A program made the translations under genes and the position numbers. A DNA stretch of 50,652 bases from Stappia albiluteola (GTDB taxonomy: Bacteria; Pseudomonadota; Alphaproteobacteria; Rhizobiales; Stappiaceae): assembly GCF_014050225.1 (NCBI RefSeq), contig NZ_JACFXV010000042.1:1-50652 (forward strand), read 5' to 3'. The number at the start of each line of letters is the position of its first letter. Positions within the stretch are counted from its first letter, which is position 1. Under the pieces are notes generated by a model. It ran no database searches and had not been told where the DNA came from. It saw nothing but the letters and a program-made list of their open reading frames with translations. Of the stretch, positions 34,500-42,971 are shown piece after piece.

Positions 34500-35111
34500 G
34501 ATACAGATCCTCGGGTCGAACCAGTCGCGGTGCGGATGCCGGCCCGCAATATGCGGCGGTCGTCATCGCTGACGCAAACGGGGATGCACATGTGACCGAG
34601 GGGGTCTGGCCAAGTCAATGCGCTGGGTCAAACCTGCGGGGGACGTTGCGTGCCCGGTCGTCAGCGCCAACACCGTTGGGAGGTGCGAGACACCTGCGAT
34701 CCTGATCGAGATGAAACGGAAGAAAGCGGGGCCCGGACAAGGAAAACCGGAGCGGGCTGGAGGGGCCTGCTCCGGGGGAAAGTTGCGAGCGCTAATGGCT
34801 CGTGGGGAGGTCCGCTGCATCACCAAGGTTACAAGTATTAACCTAGTTGATTCGAAGCGATTTGCGAAGCACCGAACATGTAGAAGCCAAGTTGAAGAGG
34901 CGCGTATTCACCGGTTTTTCACATTATTGGAAACTTAAACTAATTTTCCTCTCGGAAGGCCACTTCCAGAAGTGCTTGAAAAAATGAAGAAAATAAAAGC
35001 CTCCACTCGAAGGCTCCTGGGCCTGCAGGTCGTTGGTGCATAAAAGACACAGTACCGGGCAAAGAAAATCCGGAGGCCTTCAGAAGCACGTGTAGTGGGT
35101 GTGATTGAGGC
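34500..35111. other. Gene-free region between HDAC-like and sua5 genes
   Basis: I find no supported gene in these 612 bases. It holds a probable sua5 terminator (34987-35015) and a second hairpin with 7-bp arms (34747-34753 and 34769-34775, CCGGAGC/GCTCCGG), followed on the minus strand by TTTTCC. The right half (34800-35080) is more AT-rich than average. Confidence 0.45.
34987..35015 (-). terminator. Probable Rho-independent terminator of sua5
   Basis: On the minus strand AGCCT (complement of 35011-35015) pairs with AGGCT (complement of 34998-35002) across an 8-nt loop, and TTTATTTTC follows. It lies about 100 bp past the sua5 stop. The stem is short, so the call is moderate. Confidence 0.5.
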
Positions 35112-36116
35112 TTACGTAGCGTTTTCTTGGGGTCTGGGAGCCGCCGCGCGTCGAAGCCGATCGTTGATCGCTTCGCCAAGTCCGGTTCGCGGGATCGGCG
35201 TCGCCGCAATTGCCTTCGCGCCAGTCGCATCCAGGCGTCTCAGGGCTGAAAAGAGCCTGGCGGCGGCTTCCGTCAGGTCTGCGCTCTCGCTGAGGTTCTC
35301 CACTGCCATCGCCTGCTCGCTGCCGGGCGGCAATGGCAGGCCAAAGGCGAGCAATGCCTCGCCCGGCCGAACCGATTTGGCGTCGAGCCGCATTCGGGCG
35401 GCCGGCGCGTAGTGCGATGTGAGCATCCCGGGTGCAGTCGGGGCGGTATCGTTCGGCGCCGCGGCCTGAAACGTTTCGCCGAGAACGGCTTCGATCTCGT
35501 TGGTAGGCACGCCGCCGGGCCTCAGCAGTCGCGGCCTCGGGCCGACGCATTCCACGATGGTCGATTCCACGCCAACCGGCGTTGCACCCGCATCTATAAC
35601 GACGGCAAGGCTGTCGCGAAGGTCCTCGATCACCGCATCTGCGGTGGTTGCGCTGATGCGGCCGGACCGATTGGCGCTGGGCGCGGCAATCGGACAGCCG
35701 CTATCCGCCGCCAGGGCGCGCATCGCGGCGGCGGCTGGCACGCGCAATGCCACGGTTTGAAGGCCCGCGGTCGCCAGATCGGCTATCGGGCTGTCTGGCC
35801 GCTTCTCCACAACAATCGTCAGCGGGCCGGGCCAGAAGGCGGCGGCGAGCTTGCGCGCCCGCTCGTCGAAGACACCGTGACGCTCGGCGTCTTCGAGCGA
35901 GGCGACATGAGCGATCAACGGATTGAAGCTCGGCCGCCCCTTCGCGGCATAGATCGAGGCGCAGGCGAGTGCGTTCGTCGCGTCAGCGGCGAGCCCGTAG
36001 ACGGTCTCCGTCGGCACGGCGACAAGCAGGCCGTTCCGGATCGCGGTGACGGCGGCCCGAAAATCCTCGGAATTCCGCCAGGATTCGTTGCCCGGGTCTA
36101 TGGTGAAACGCCGCAT
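35112..36116 (-). CDS. L-threonylcarbamoyladenylate synthase (Sua5/TsaC)
   Basis: A 334-residue protein of the long Sua5 type. The YrdC domain (about 15-205) has VAVPTETVYGLAADAT, the KGRPSFNPLIAHV block and the nucleotide-binding AAPSANRSGRISATT. A C-terminal Sua5 domain begins near TAPGMLTSHYAP. It makes threonylcarbamoyl-AMP from threonine, bicarbonate and ATP for the t6A37 modification of ANN-decoding tRNAs. ATG 36116 gives MRRFTIDPGN. The upstream region is shared with a divergent acyl-CoA dehydrogenase gene. Confidence 0.93.
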   Translation of the reverse strand: MRRFTIDPGNESWRNSEDFRAAVTAIRNGLLVAVPTETVYGLAADATNALACASIYAAKGRPSFNPLIAHVASLEDAERHGVFDERARKLAAAFWPGPLTIVVEKRPDSPIADLATAGLQTVALRVPAAAAMRALAADSGCPIAAPSANRSGRISATTADAVIEDLRDSLAVVIDAGATPVGVESTIVECVGPRPRLLRPGGVPTNEIEAVLGETFQAAAPNDTAPTAPGMLTSHYAPAARMRLDAKSVRPGEALLAFGLPLPPGSEQAMAVENLSESADLTEAAARLFSALRRLDATGAKAIAATPIPRTGLGEAINDRLRRAAAPRPQENAT

Positions 36117-36202
36117 CCGCCTGCCTGCATGGTTTGCGGCCGGCAATGCCGCGCCGTCCAACAGCCTATTCCAAAGAAGGACCCGATGGCGCCAGACTTG
36201 AG

Positions 36203-36231
36203 GTTGACGTTTACGTCAACTGCGATAATGT
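36203..36231 (+). promoter_or_regulatory. Promoter with perfect 18-bp palindromic operator, upstream of acyl-CoA dehydrogenase
   Basis: The palindrome GTTGACGT-TT-ACGTCAAC (36203-36220) has 8-bp arms. It includes a -35 box TTGACG (36204-36209), and 16 bp later a -10 box TAATGT (36226-36231) follows. The 16-bp core resembles, as far as I remember, sites assigned to the MerR-family regulator LiuR of branched-chain amino acid breakdown. No such regulator is encoded in this window. Confidence 0.6.
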
Positions 36232-36394
36232 CCGCCGGGTCGGCTTCGTCCACGGCGTTGTGCGAATTGCCCGCGCATTCGTCAAGCCGTTCCGCCATAG
36301 TGGTTTGCGGTCGAGCGAACCTCCGGCGGATCGAAGACCGATGCCGGCGGGCGTCAAAGCCCGCTGCAATATACACTCGGGAGGCTCTGTCATC

Positions 36395-38173
36395 ATGTTT
36401 CGCGCACCGGTCGGCGATATCCTGTTCACTCTCAAGTCCGTGGCAGGACTCACCGACGTCATGGCCTTTCCCGCGCATGGCGAGCTTTCGGACGATCTGG
36501 TCGATGCGATCATCGAGGAAGCGGGCCGCTTTGCCGCCGAGGAGATCGCACCGCTGAACGAGATCGGCGACCGGCAGGGAGCGGTGCTGAATGACGGCGC
36601 GGTCACCACGCCGCCGGGCTGGAAGGAGGCCTATCTGCGCTGGCGGGAAGGCGGCTGGAACTCCGTCATCAGCGAGCCGGAATTCGGCGGCCAGGGCCTG
36701 CCGACCATGCTGCATGTGGCCGCAATGGAGTTGTGGAACTCCGGTTCCATGGCCTTCGCCATCGGTCCGACGCTGACCATCGGCGCGATCGAGGCGCTGG
36801 AGAAGCATGCCAGCCCGCAATTGCAGGAAACGTATCTGCCGAAGCTCGTCTCGGGCGAGTGGATGGGGACGATGAACCTGACCGAGCCGCAGGCGGGTTC
36901 GGATCTCAACGCATTGAAGGCGCGCGCCGAGCGGGCGGGCGACGGGACGTACCGCATCTTCGGCCAGAAGATTTTCATCACCTATGGCGAGCACGATTTC
37001 ACCGACAATATCGTGCATCTGGTGCTGGCCCGCCTTCCCGATGCGCCGGCCGGTACGCGCGGAATATCGCTTTTCCTGGTACCTAAGTTCCTCGTCAACG
37101 AAGACGGCTCGCTGGGTGCGCGTAACGATGCCCGCTGCACCGGCGTCGAACACAAGCTCGGCATTCACGGTTCGCCGACCTGCACGATGTCCTATGGCGA
37201 CGAGGGGGGGGCTGTCGGCTGGCTGATCGGCGAGGAAAACCGTGGTCTTGCCTGCATGTTCACGATGATGAACAACGCCCGCCTTGCGGTGGGCATCCAG
37301 GGAGTGGGCGTGGCCGAGCGCGCGATGCAGCATGCCGCCAATTATGCTCTGGAGCGCCGGCAGGGCCGCGCGGCGGGCGATGCGGGCGAGGGCATGAGCC
37401 CGATCGCCCACCATCCCGACGTCAAGCGGACCCTTTTGACCATGCGGGCGCTGACGCAGGCCGCGCGCGCCATCTGCTATTCCAATGCCCATGCGATCGA
37501 CATGGCCGGCCTTGTCGACGACGAGGGCTCCCGCCGCTACTGGAGCGAACGTGCCGGCCTGCTCACGCCGATCGCCAAGGCCTTCTCCACCGATATCGGT
37601 GTGGAGGTCGCCTCCATGGGCGTCCAGGTGCATGGCGGCATGGGCTATATCGAGGAAACCGGGGCTGCCCGCCTGCTTCGCGACGCGCGGATCGCCCCGA
37701 TCTACGAAGGCACGAACGGTATCCAGGCGATCGATCTGGTCACGCGCAAGCTGCCGCTTTCGGGTGGTGAGCACATCCGGGGCTTCCTTGCCGAACTGGG
37801 TGAGATCGCCACGTCGGCGCGCGGTGCCAACAGGGCCGAATTCGCCCGCATGGCCGAAAGGCTGGAAAATTCGATTGCCGATCTGCGGGAGGCGGTCGAA
37901 TGGCTGCTCGCGGCCTTGGGCGAGGGACGCATGAGCGAGGCGCTTGCCGGCGCCACGCCGTTCCTTCGGCTCGCGGGCCTGACGCTGGGCGGGGCTCTGC
38001 TGATCAAGGGAGCGCTGCGTTCGTCGGGCGACAGCCCGGCAGAGCGGTTGCGCCTTCTGGCTGCGCGCCATTTTGCGGACAGCCACTTGCCGCTCACCGG
38101 CGGTCTGGCCGCCGACGTCATGGGCGGAGCCGACGCCGTGACGGATTTCGATGTGTCGCTGATCGCGTCCTGA
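36395..38173 (+). CDS. Acyl-CoA dehydrogenase, long DmdC-like type
   Basis: A 592-residue flavoenzyme, longer than the usual 380, with an additional C-terminal domain like 3-methylmercaptopropionyl-CoA dehydrogenase DmdC and relatives. Motifs: WMGTMNLTEPQAGSDLNAL, FITYGEHDF, VHGGMGYIEETGAARLLRDA, and IYEGTNGIQAID, which carries the usual position of the catalytic glutamate. It would oxidise an acyl-CoA to the enoyl-CoA. ATG 36395 follows GGGAGG at a suitable distance and gives MFRAPVGDILFTL. Enoyl-CoA hydratase and SDR genes follow within 25 bp each, an apparent catabolic operon. Confidence 0.9.
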   Translation: MFRAPVGDILFTLKSVAGLTDVMAFPAHGELSDDLVDAIIEEAGRFAAEEIAPLNEIGDRQGAVLNDGAVTTPPGWKEAYLRWREGGWNSVISEPEFGGQGLPTMLHVAAMELWNSGSMAFAIGPTLTIGAIEALEKHASPQLQETYLPKLVSGEWMGTMNLTEPQAGSDLNALKARAERAGDGTYRIFGQKIFITYGEHDFTDNIVHLVLARLPDAPAGTRGISLFLVPKFLVNEDGSLGARNDARCTGVEHKLGIHGSPTCTMSYGDEGGAVGWLIGEENRGLACMFTMMNNARLAVGIQGVGVAERAMQHAANYALERRQGRAAGDAGEGMSPIAHHPDVKRTLLTMRALTQAARAICYSNAHAIDMAGLVDDEGSRRYWSERAGLLTPIAKAFSTDIGVEVASMGVQVHGGMGYIEETGAARLLRDARIAPIYEGTNGIQAIDLVTRKLPLSGGEHIRGFLAELGEIATSARGANRAEFARMAERLENSIADLREAVEWLLAALGEGRMSEALAGATPFLRLAGLTLGGALLIKGALRSSGDSPAERLRLLAARHFADSHLPLTGGLAADVMGGADAVTDFDVSLIAS

Positions 38174-38198
38174 CCGCAATCGCTACCGGAGTAAGAAG

Positions 38199-38945
38199 AT
38201 GATCCGCGTTGAACGGCGGGGCAGGGTGGGGCTTTTGACCCTCGACCGTCCGCAAAAGAAGAATGCGCTGACCGGCGAGATGTATGCCGGCCTTGCCGAA
38301 GCGCTCGAAGCCGGCAACGGCGATGAAACGCTCGGCTGCCATGTAATCGCAGGCCAGCCGGGCGCCTTTACCGCCGGCAACGACATCGCGGATTTCCTGC
38401 AATCGGCGATGGGCGGCGATATGTCGGGCGCGCCCGTGATCCGCTTCCTGCGGGCACTGGTCGGCTGCGAGAAGCCGATCGTCGCGGCTGTCGACGGGCT
38501 TGCGATCGGTGTCGGTACAACATTGCTCTTCCATTGCGACATGGTGTTCGCGACGGAAGCCTCGCTCTTCAAGACGCCGTTCCTGGATCTCGGCCTCGTG
38601 CCAGAGGCCGGGGCAAGCCTGCTCGGGCCGCAGCGGATGGGCCATGCGCGCGCCTTCGAGCTTCTGTGTCTTGGCGAAGGCTTCAGCGCCGAGCGCGCCC
38701 GCGAGGCCGGCATCGTCAATCATATCGTGGCGGCGGAAGACCTGCTGCCGCGCGCTATTGAAACGGCGGAGGCGATTGCCGCGAAACCGGCGGAAGCCAT
38801 GCGGATTTCGCGCTCGCTCCTGATGGGGGATCGAACCGCCCTGCGCGAGCGTATGGAGGAGGAGATCCGCCTGTTCGCGGAACGCCTGACTTCGCGCGAG
38901 GCAATGGCGGCCTTCACCGCCTTCATGCAGAAATCGAAAGCCTGA
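38199..38945 (+). CDS. Enoyl-CoA hydratase/isomerase family protein
   Basis: A 248-residue crotonase-fold protein. The oxyanion-hole segments are FTAGNDIADF and VDGLAIGVGTTLLFHCD, and LGLVPEAGASLLGPQRMG holds the glutamate corresponding to one of the two catalytic ones. The position of the other usual glutamate is occupied differently, so the reaction could be isomerisation or hydrolysis and not only hydration. Encoded 25 bp after the acyl-CoA dehydrogenase, which would supply the enoyl-CoA. Confidence 0.88.
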   Translation: MIRVERRGRVGLLTLDRPQKKNALTGEMYAGLAEALEAGNGDETLGCHVIAGQPGAFTAGNDIADFLQSAMGGDMSGAPVIRFLRALVGCEKPIVAAVDGLAIGVGTTLLFHCDMVFATEASLFKTPFLDLGLVPEAGASLLGPQRMGHARAFELLCLGEGFSAERAREAGIVNHIVAAEDLLPRAIETAEAIAAKPAEAMRISRSLLMGDRTALRERMEEEIRLFAERLTSREAMAAFTAFMQKSKA

Positions 38946-38966
38946 GGACACAGGCGGGAGGACATC

Positions 38967-39833
38967 ATGTCACTGAAAGGCAAGACGCTTTTCATCACGG
39001 GCGCATCTCGTGGCATCGGCAAGGCAATCGCGCTGAGGGCGGCTGCCGACGGCGCCAATATCGCCGTTGCCGCCAAGACGGCGGAACCGCATCCCAAGCT
39101 CGAGGGCACCATCTATACGGCTGCCGAAGAGATCGAGGCAGCCGGCGGAAAGGCGCTGCCAATTGTCGTCGACGTACGCGACGAAGACAGCGTGAAGGAT
39201 GCGATCGACAGAACTGCGGAGACCTTCGGCGGCATCGACATCCTGGTCAACAATGCCAGCGCCATTCAGCTGACGCCGCTCGCCCAGACCGACATGAAGC
39301 GCTTCGACCTGATGCATCAGATCAATACGCGCGGCACGCTGATGTGCTCGAAATACGCCATTCCGCATCTGGAGAAGGCCGAAAACCCGCATATCCTCAT
39401 GCTGTCGCCACCGCTCGACATGCAGGAAAAGTGGTTCGCGCCCTTTACGCCCTATGCAATCGCGAAATTCGGCATGAGCCTCGTGGTGCTGGGGCTCGCC
39501 GGCGAATTGCGGTCGAAAGGTATTGCCGTCAATGCGCTGTGGCCACGCACGACGATTGCGACGGCGGCGGTGAAGAACATCATCGGCGGCGACGCGATGA
39601 TCCGCTCCAGCCGTACGCCGGAAATTCTCGCCGATGCGGCCTACCAGATTTTCGCCACGCCCTCGCGCGACCTCACCGGCCAGTTCCTGATCGACGATAC
39701 CTTCCTTTTCGAGCGCGGCGAACGGGACTTTGACAAGTACCGGGTCGATCCGACGAAGGCACTGACCCCGGATTTCTTCGTGCCTGATGACAGCGTTGCA
39801 CCGGTCGGCCTCGGGCCTGTCAAGACGAACTGA
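38967..39833 (+). CDS. SDR family oxidoreductase, HSDL2-like
   Basis: A 288-residue short-chain dehydrogenase. The cofactor motif TGASRGIG is at residues 11-18, NNAS near 92-95, and the catalytic Y-x-x-x-K is in YAIAKFG near 164-168. Long forms with a C-terminal extension ending in DFFVPDD resemble bacterial relatives of HSDL2, which lack a clear substrate assignment. The catalytic serine region reads MLSPPLDM. It lies 21 bp after the enoyl-CoA hydratase gene and may act on a beta-oxidation intermediate. Confidence 0.87.
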   Translation: MSLKGKTLFITGASRGIGKAIALRAAADGANIAVAAKTAEPHPKLEGTIYTAAEEIEAAGGKALPIVVDVRDEDSVKDAIDRTAETFGGIDILVNNASAIQLTPLAQTDMKRFDLMHQINTRGTLMCSKYAIPHLEKAENPHILMLSPPLDMQEKWFAPFTPYAIAKFGMSLVVLGLAGELRSKGIAVNALWPRTTIATAAVKNIIGGDAMIRSSRTPEILADAAYQIFATPSRDLTGQFLIDDTFLFERGERDFDKYRVDPTKALTPDFFVPDDSVAPVGLGPVKTN

Positions 39834-39864
39834 TCAATAACAAACTTCAAGGTTCTGTTTCAGA

Positions 39865-40248
39865 ATGACAATTACTCCGATCTATGCGGGGCTTCTGGGT
39901 CTCGTGTTCCTTGTCTTGAGCATTCGTGTCATCCGGGTGCGGCGGGGCGAAAGGGTCAGCCTCGGCGACGGCGGCAGCAAGATCCTGCTGCGCAGGCAGC
40001 GGGCGCACGGCAATTTCGCGGAATACACCCCGCTTGTCCTGATCCTGATGGCATTGGCCGAGATCCAGAGCGCGCCCTTCCTGCTGCTGCACCTGACGGG
40101 GCTTTGCCTGCTGTGCGGGCGGCTGTCGCATGCCTATGCGCTTGGCGGCGAGAGCCGGCCGTTCCAGTTCCGTGTTGCCGGCATGTATTTGACGTTCGCC
40201 GCTCTGCTATGCGGTTCCGTCGCCAATCTGCTCCTGCCTTTCAGCTGA
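39865..40248 (+). CDS. MAPEG family membrane protein
   Basis: A 127-residue integral membrane protein with four hydrophobic segments. The loop between the first two carries LRRQRAHGNFAEYTPL, the glutathione-binding signature of the MAPEG family (microsomal glutathione S-transferases and relatives). Bacterial members are presumed to conjugate glutathione to hydrophobic electrophiles, but few are tested. It lies 31 bp after the SDR gene on the same strand and may be the last gene of that operon. Confidence 0.88.
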   Translation: MTITPIYAGLLGLVFLVLSIRVIRVRRGERVSLGDGGSKILLRRQRAHGNFAEYTPLVLILMALAEIQSAPFLLLHLTGLCLLCGRLSHAYALGGESRPFQFRVAGMYLTFAALLCGSVANLLLPFS

Positions 40249-40265
40249 TTTTCGCTGCAGGGAAC

Positions 40266-40294
40266 TTGAGATAGCGCTGACTGACCCATATAGT
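40266..40294 (+). promoter_or_regulatory. Promoter of the MarR-GNAT gene
   Basis: TTGAGA (40266-40271), a 17-bp spacer and TATAGT (40289-40294) give a good sigma-70-type promoter. Transcription would start near 40301, which leaves only about 10-20 bases of leader. The -10 box lies inside the palindrome described next. Confidence 0.6.
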
Positions 40295-40319
40295 TGTCAC
40301 ATACAACTATATGGGTCAG
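40281..40319 (+). promoter_or_regulatory. 39-bp perfect palindrome, probable MarR operator
   Basis: The left arm CTGACCCATATAGTTGT (40281-40297) and its exact reverse complement (40303-40319) flank a 5-bp centre. The core ATAGTTGT...ACAACTAT is typical of MarR-family sites. The palindrome spans the -10 box, the predicted transcription start and the first start codon of the downstream MarR-GNAT gene, so bound protein would block transcription initiation. Confidence 0.75.
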
Positions 40320-41291
40320 ATGATGCTTGCCGTCGATAACGAGATCGTTTCGCACATCCGCGCTGCATCCCGCCGGCTGGTGCGCGAACTCGGCTTCATG
40401 AACCGTACGCTAGCCGGAACCGACTATTCCGCGTCCGCGGTTCACGCCGTGATCGAAATCGGCGCGGCGGGGCGGATTTCGGCGAAAGCGTTGTCGGAGA
40501 TCCTGCTCCTGGAGAAATCGACGGTCAGCCGTCTCGTCCAGTCGCTGGTCGTCCGGGGTCTCGTGTGCGAAGCGCGCAGCGAGGGCGACGGCCGCTCCAA
40601 AGACCTTTTCCTGACCGGCGCCGGCGAGAGGCTGCATGCCGAGATCGCCGCCTTCGCGGAAAGCCGAGTCCGCAATGCGCTTGGCCAGTTGCCGCCGGAC
40701 GAGCAACTTCAGGTGGCGGAAGGGATGGGCGCCTATTCGCATGCGCTTGCCGCGAGCAGGACCGGCGCAGCGGTTGCGCTACAGCCTGACGCGCAAATCC
40801 TCACCGGCTTCAAGCCCGGCCTGATCGGCCGCATCGCCGAGATGCACGGGACCTATTACAACCGACATTACGGCTTCGGCCCGGTCTTCGAGGCGAAGGT
40901 CGCTGCGGGTGTTGCCGAATTCGCGCCGCGCCTCACAAATTCCTGCAACGAAATCTGGCATATCGAAAGCTACGGCAGGATTGCGGGCAGCCTTGCGGTC
41001 GACGGCGAGGACCTGGGCGGGGGGCGTGCGCATTTGCGCTGGTTTATCCTCGAGGATGGCTTGCGCGGTACGGGTCTCGGCAATGAACTGGTGAAGCGCG
41101 CCGTCGCGTTTTGCGACGCCTGTGGGTTCGGCGAGACCCATCTGTGGACCTTCAGCGGGCTCGACGCGGCACGCCGGCTCTACGAGCGCCATGGTTTCCG
41201 CCTGACGGAGGAGTATCATGGCGATCAATGGGGCACGCGCCTGCTGGAACAGCGCTTCGTCAGGACGGCGCCATCCAATGCCGGGCAGTGA
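40320..41291 (+). CDS. Bifunctional MarR-type regulator / GNAT N-acetyltransferase
   Basis: About 323 residues. A MarR-type winged-helix domain occupies roughly 1-150 (SAKALSEILLLEKSTVSRLVQSLVVRGLV, wing EGDGRSKDLFLTGAG). A GNAT acetyltransferase domain follows, with the acetyl-CoA loop GLRGTGLGNELVKRAVAFC and the C-terminal YERHGFRLTEEY. Such fusions are known as bifunctional HTH/GNAT proteins; substrates are largely unknown. ATGs at 40311, 40320 and 40323 are all in frame; the first lies inside the operator palindrome, so I list the second. Confidence 0.87.
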   Translation: MMLAVDNEIVSHIRAASRRLVRELGFMNRTLAGTDYSASAVHAVIEIGAAGRISAKALSEILLLEKSTVSRLVQSLVVRGLVCEARSEGDGRSKDLFLTGAGERLHAEIAAFAESRVRNALGQLPPDEQLQVAEGMGAYSHALAASRTGAAVALQPDAQILTGFKPGLIGRIAEMHGTYYNRHYGFGPVFEAKVAAGVAEFAPRLTNSCNEIWHIESYGRIAGSLAVDGEDLGGGRAHLRWFILEDGLRGTGLGNELVKRAVAFCDACGFGETHLWTFSGLDAARRLYERHGFRLTEEYHGDQWGTRLLEQRFVRTAPSNAGQ

Positions 41292-42257
41292 TCAATCGTA
41301 TTCCGGACCGCGTGCCCGATAGGGCTTCGTCTCCTGCCAGGAGCGCATGAGCATCTGCAACTCCTTGTCGGGTTTTTCGGGCAGGACAAGCCTGAGCGTG
41401 ACCAGCAGGTCGCCATGGCCGCCAGTGCGGTTCGGCAGGCCCTTGCCCTTGAGGCGCATGGTGCGCCCGCCGCTGGCGTTTTCCGGGATGGTCAGGTTTA
41501 CCGCGCCGTCGAGCGTAGGGACGCGTACCTTGGCTCCCAGGGTGGCTTCATAAAGCGTAAGCGGCAGTTCTAGGCGCAGATCATCCCCGTCGACCTTGAA
41601 GAGCGGATGCGGGGTGAGGTGGATTTCCACGATGGCGTCACCGCTCGGCCCGCCCTGCTCGCCTTCGAACCCCTGACCCTTCAGGCGGATCTTCTCACCG
41701 TCCGTGGTCCCCGCCGGAAGTTTCACGTCGACCGTCTTGCCGGTTGGCAGTGTCACGCGGACGGAGCCGCCATGCGCCAGCTTCTCCAGAGGAATGCGGG
41801 CCGTGATCTGGGCGTCTTGCCCCCGGCGCGGCGCCGCTGCGCGGCGGAACCCGCCGGCACCCGCGCCTGCGCGCCGGCGCGCGCCGAAGCCGCCCAGAAT
41901 GTCGCCCAGAATGTCCTCGAACCCGCCGCTGCCACCGCCGCCGGGTTCGTTGAAGCGAAAGCCCTTGTCCGCACCGGCCTGGCGGAAGGAATCGAAATCG
42001 GAGAAGCCCTCGAAACCGTGCGCCTGGAAGCGTGGCTTGCCTTCCGCGTCGATCTCGCCGCGGTCGAATTTCACGCGCTTTTCCTTGTCGCCGACGATCT
42101 CGTAAGCCTGGTTGACCTCGGCGAAGCGTTCCTTGGCCTTGGGATCGTTGGCGTTCTGATCCGGATGATATTTCTTCGCCAGCTTGCGGAAGGCCTTCTT
42201 GATGTCGGCCTCGCTCGCCGTCTTGGCGACACCCAGGACGCTATAGGGATCTCTCAT
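41292..42257 (-). CDS. DnaJ C-terminal domain protein, CbpA-like co-chaperone
   Basis: About 321 residues. An N-terminal J-domain has RDPYSVLG, the HPD triad (KYHPDQ) and the acidic [14 protein letters not shown] block. A glycine/phenylalanine-rich linker (about 85-125) has GRR-like arginine repeats. There is no zinc finger, and two CTD substrate-binding domains follow ([27 protein letters not shown], then [13 protein letters not shown]). This is the class B DnaJ/CbpA layout, a DnaK partner. ATG 42257 gives [12 protein letters not shown] 42272 adds five residues. It is convergent with the MarR-GNAT gene and abuts it. Confidence 0.87.
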   Translation of the reverse strand: MRDPYSVLGVAKTASEADIKKAFRKLAKKYHPDQNANDPKAKERFAEVNQAYEIVGDKEKRVKFDRGEIDAEGKPRFQAHGFEGFSDFDSFRQAGADKGFRFNEPGGGGSGGFEDILGDILGGFGARRRAGAGAGGFRRAAAPRRGQDAQITARIPLEKLAHGGSVRVTLPTGKTVDVKLPAGTTDGEKIRLKGQGFEGEQGGPSGDAIVEIHLTPHPLFKVDGDDLRLELPLTLYEATLGAKVRVPTLDGAVNLTIPENASGGRTMRLKGKGLPNRTGGHGDLLVTLRLVLPEKPDKELQMLMRSWQETKPYRARGPEYD

Positions 42258-42292
42258 CGTATGGACCGTCATTTAAAAGGAATGCCCCAGAT

Positions 42293-42327
42293 ATATACCG
42301 GTCAATGGCCTCCCGGATATACCGGTC
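42293..42327. repeat. Direct repeats ATATACCGGTC upstream of the DnaJ-like gene
   Basis: The 11-bp unit occurs at 42293-42303 and 42317-42327, so the copies start 24 bp apart. Each contains the palindrome ACCGGT. They lie just upstream of the start of the minus-strand DnaJ-like gene, where a regulator could bind. No promoter was identified. Confidence 0.4.
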
Positions 42328-42395
42328 TGGGCCCGTATCTTCATATGGGGGTGAATAGGAATATTTGCCAGAGCGCTCGCCGGGTCACAAGCGGC

Positions 42396-42890
42396 TCAGG
42401 ATGGCGTTGCCGCGGCCTGTTCGGACTTCTGCTTCAGCTCGACGATCGTCCAGTTTGTCTTGGCGTCGCGGCAGGCCAGACCCTCGTAGGCCCGCACTCC
42501 CGCAATCGTGTTGGCGGTGGTTTCGAACCGAGTGCATTCGGTGCCGATGGTCACCGGCTCCTTCGTTGCCGAGATGATGGTGCCGGAATTGCCGCTGACC
42601 GGGTTCGACCACGTGAAGGCGGGAGACTTGGCGACCGAAGTCGGCCCGGCGGCAAGCGCGAAGGCGATGGCGCTGCGGTCGCCCTGGCCTATGTCGGCGT
42701 CGGCTGGATTTTGCGTGCCTTCGATCGAACCTGTCAGATCGAGCGGCGCTACCAGGTCGTCGCTGCCGACGGGACCGCCGAAAGATCCGCATGCGGCAAG
42801 GCTCGTCGCCAGCCCCGAAAGCAGCAGGCAATGCATCCAAAAACGAAACTGGCGTCGTTCGGCCTTCGCGGTATATGTCGATACGGTCAT
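42396..42890 (-). CDS. RT0821/Lpp0805 family surface lipoprotein
   Basis: A 164-residue protein with a lipoprotein signal (hydrophobic [13 protein letters not shown], lipobox Cys near 34). The C-terminal domain has the RT0821/Lpp0805 pattern: [48 protein letters not shown]. It belongs to a family first noted as a surface antigen in Rickettsia and widespread in alphaproteobacteria; its role is unknown. It is divergent from pdxH, 81 bp away. Confidence 0.82.
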   Translation of the reverse strand: MTVSTYTAKAERRQFRFWMHCLLLSGLATSLAACGSFGGPVGSDDLVAPLDLTGSIEGTQNPADADIGQGDRSAIAFALAAGPTSVAKSPAFTWSNPVSGNSGTIISATKEPVTIGTECTRFETTANTIAGVRAYEGLACRDAKTNWTIVELKQKSEQAAATPS

Positions 42891-42971
42891 CGGTTCTGGA
42901 CCTCCGGGTCCGGCCGCGAAAAGGTACAGCGCGGCAGGGGCCCATCCGCCTCGTGTCCGGCAGGAGACATC

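Noticed and set aside
36098-38179. A 693-residue open frame antisense to the acyl-CoA dehydrogenase gene
   Set aside because: It mirrors a strongly conserved acyl-CoA dehydrogenase, shows no recognisable family and is rich in Arg/His/Gly, the mark of a GC-rich shadow frame.
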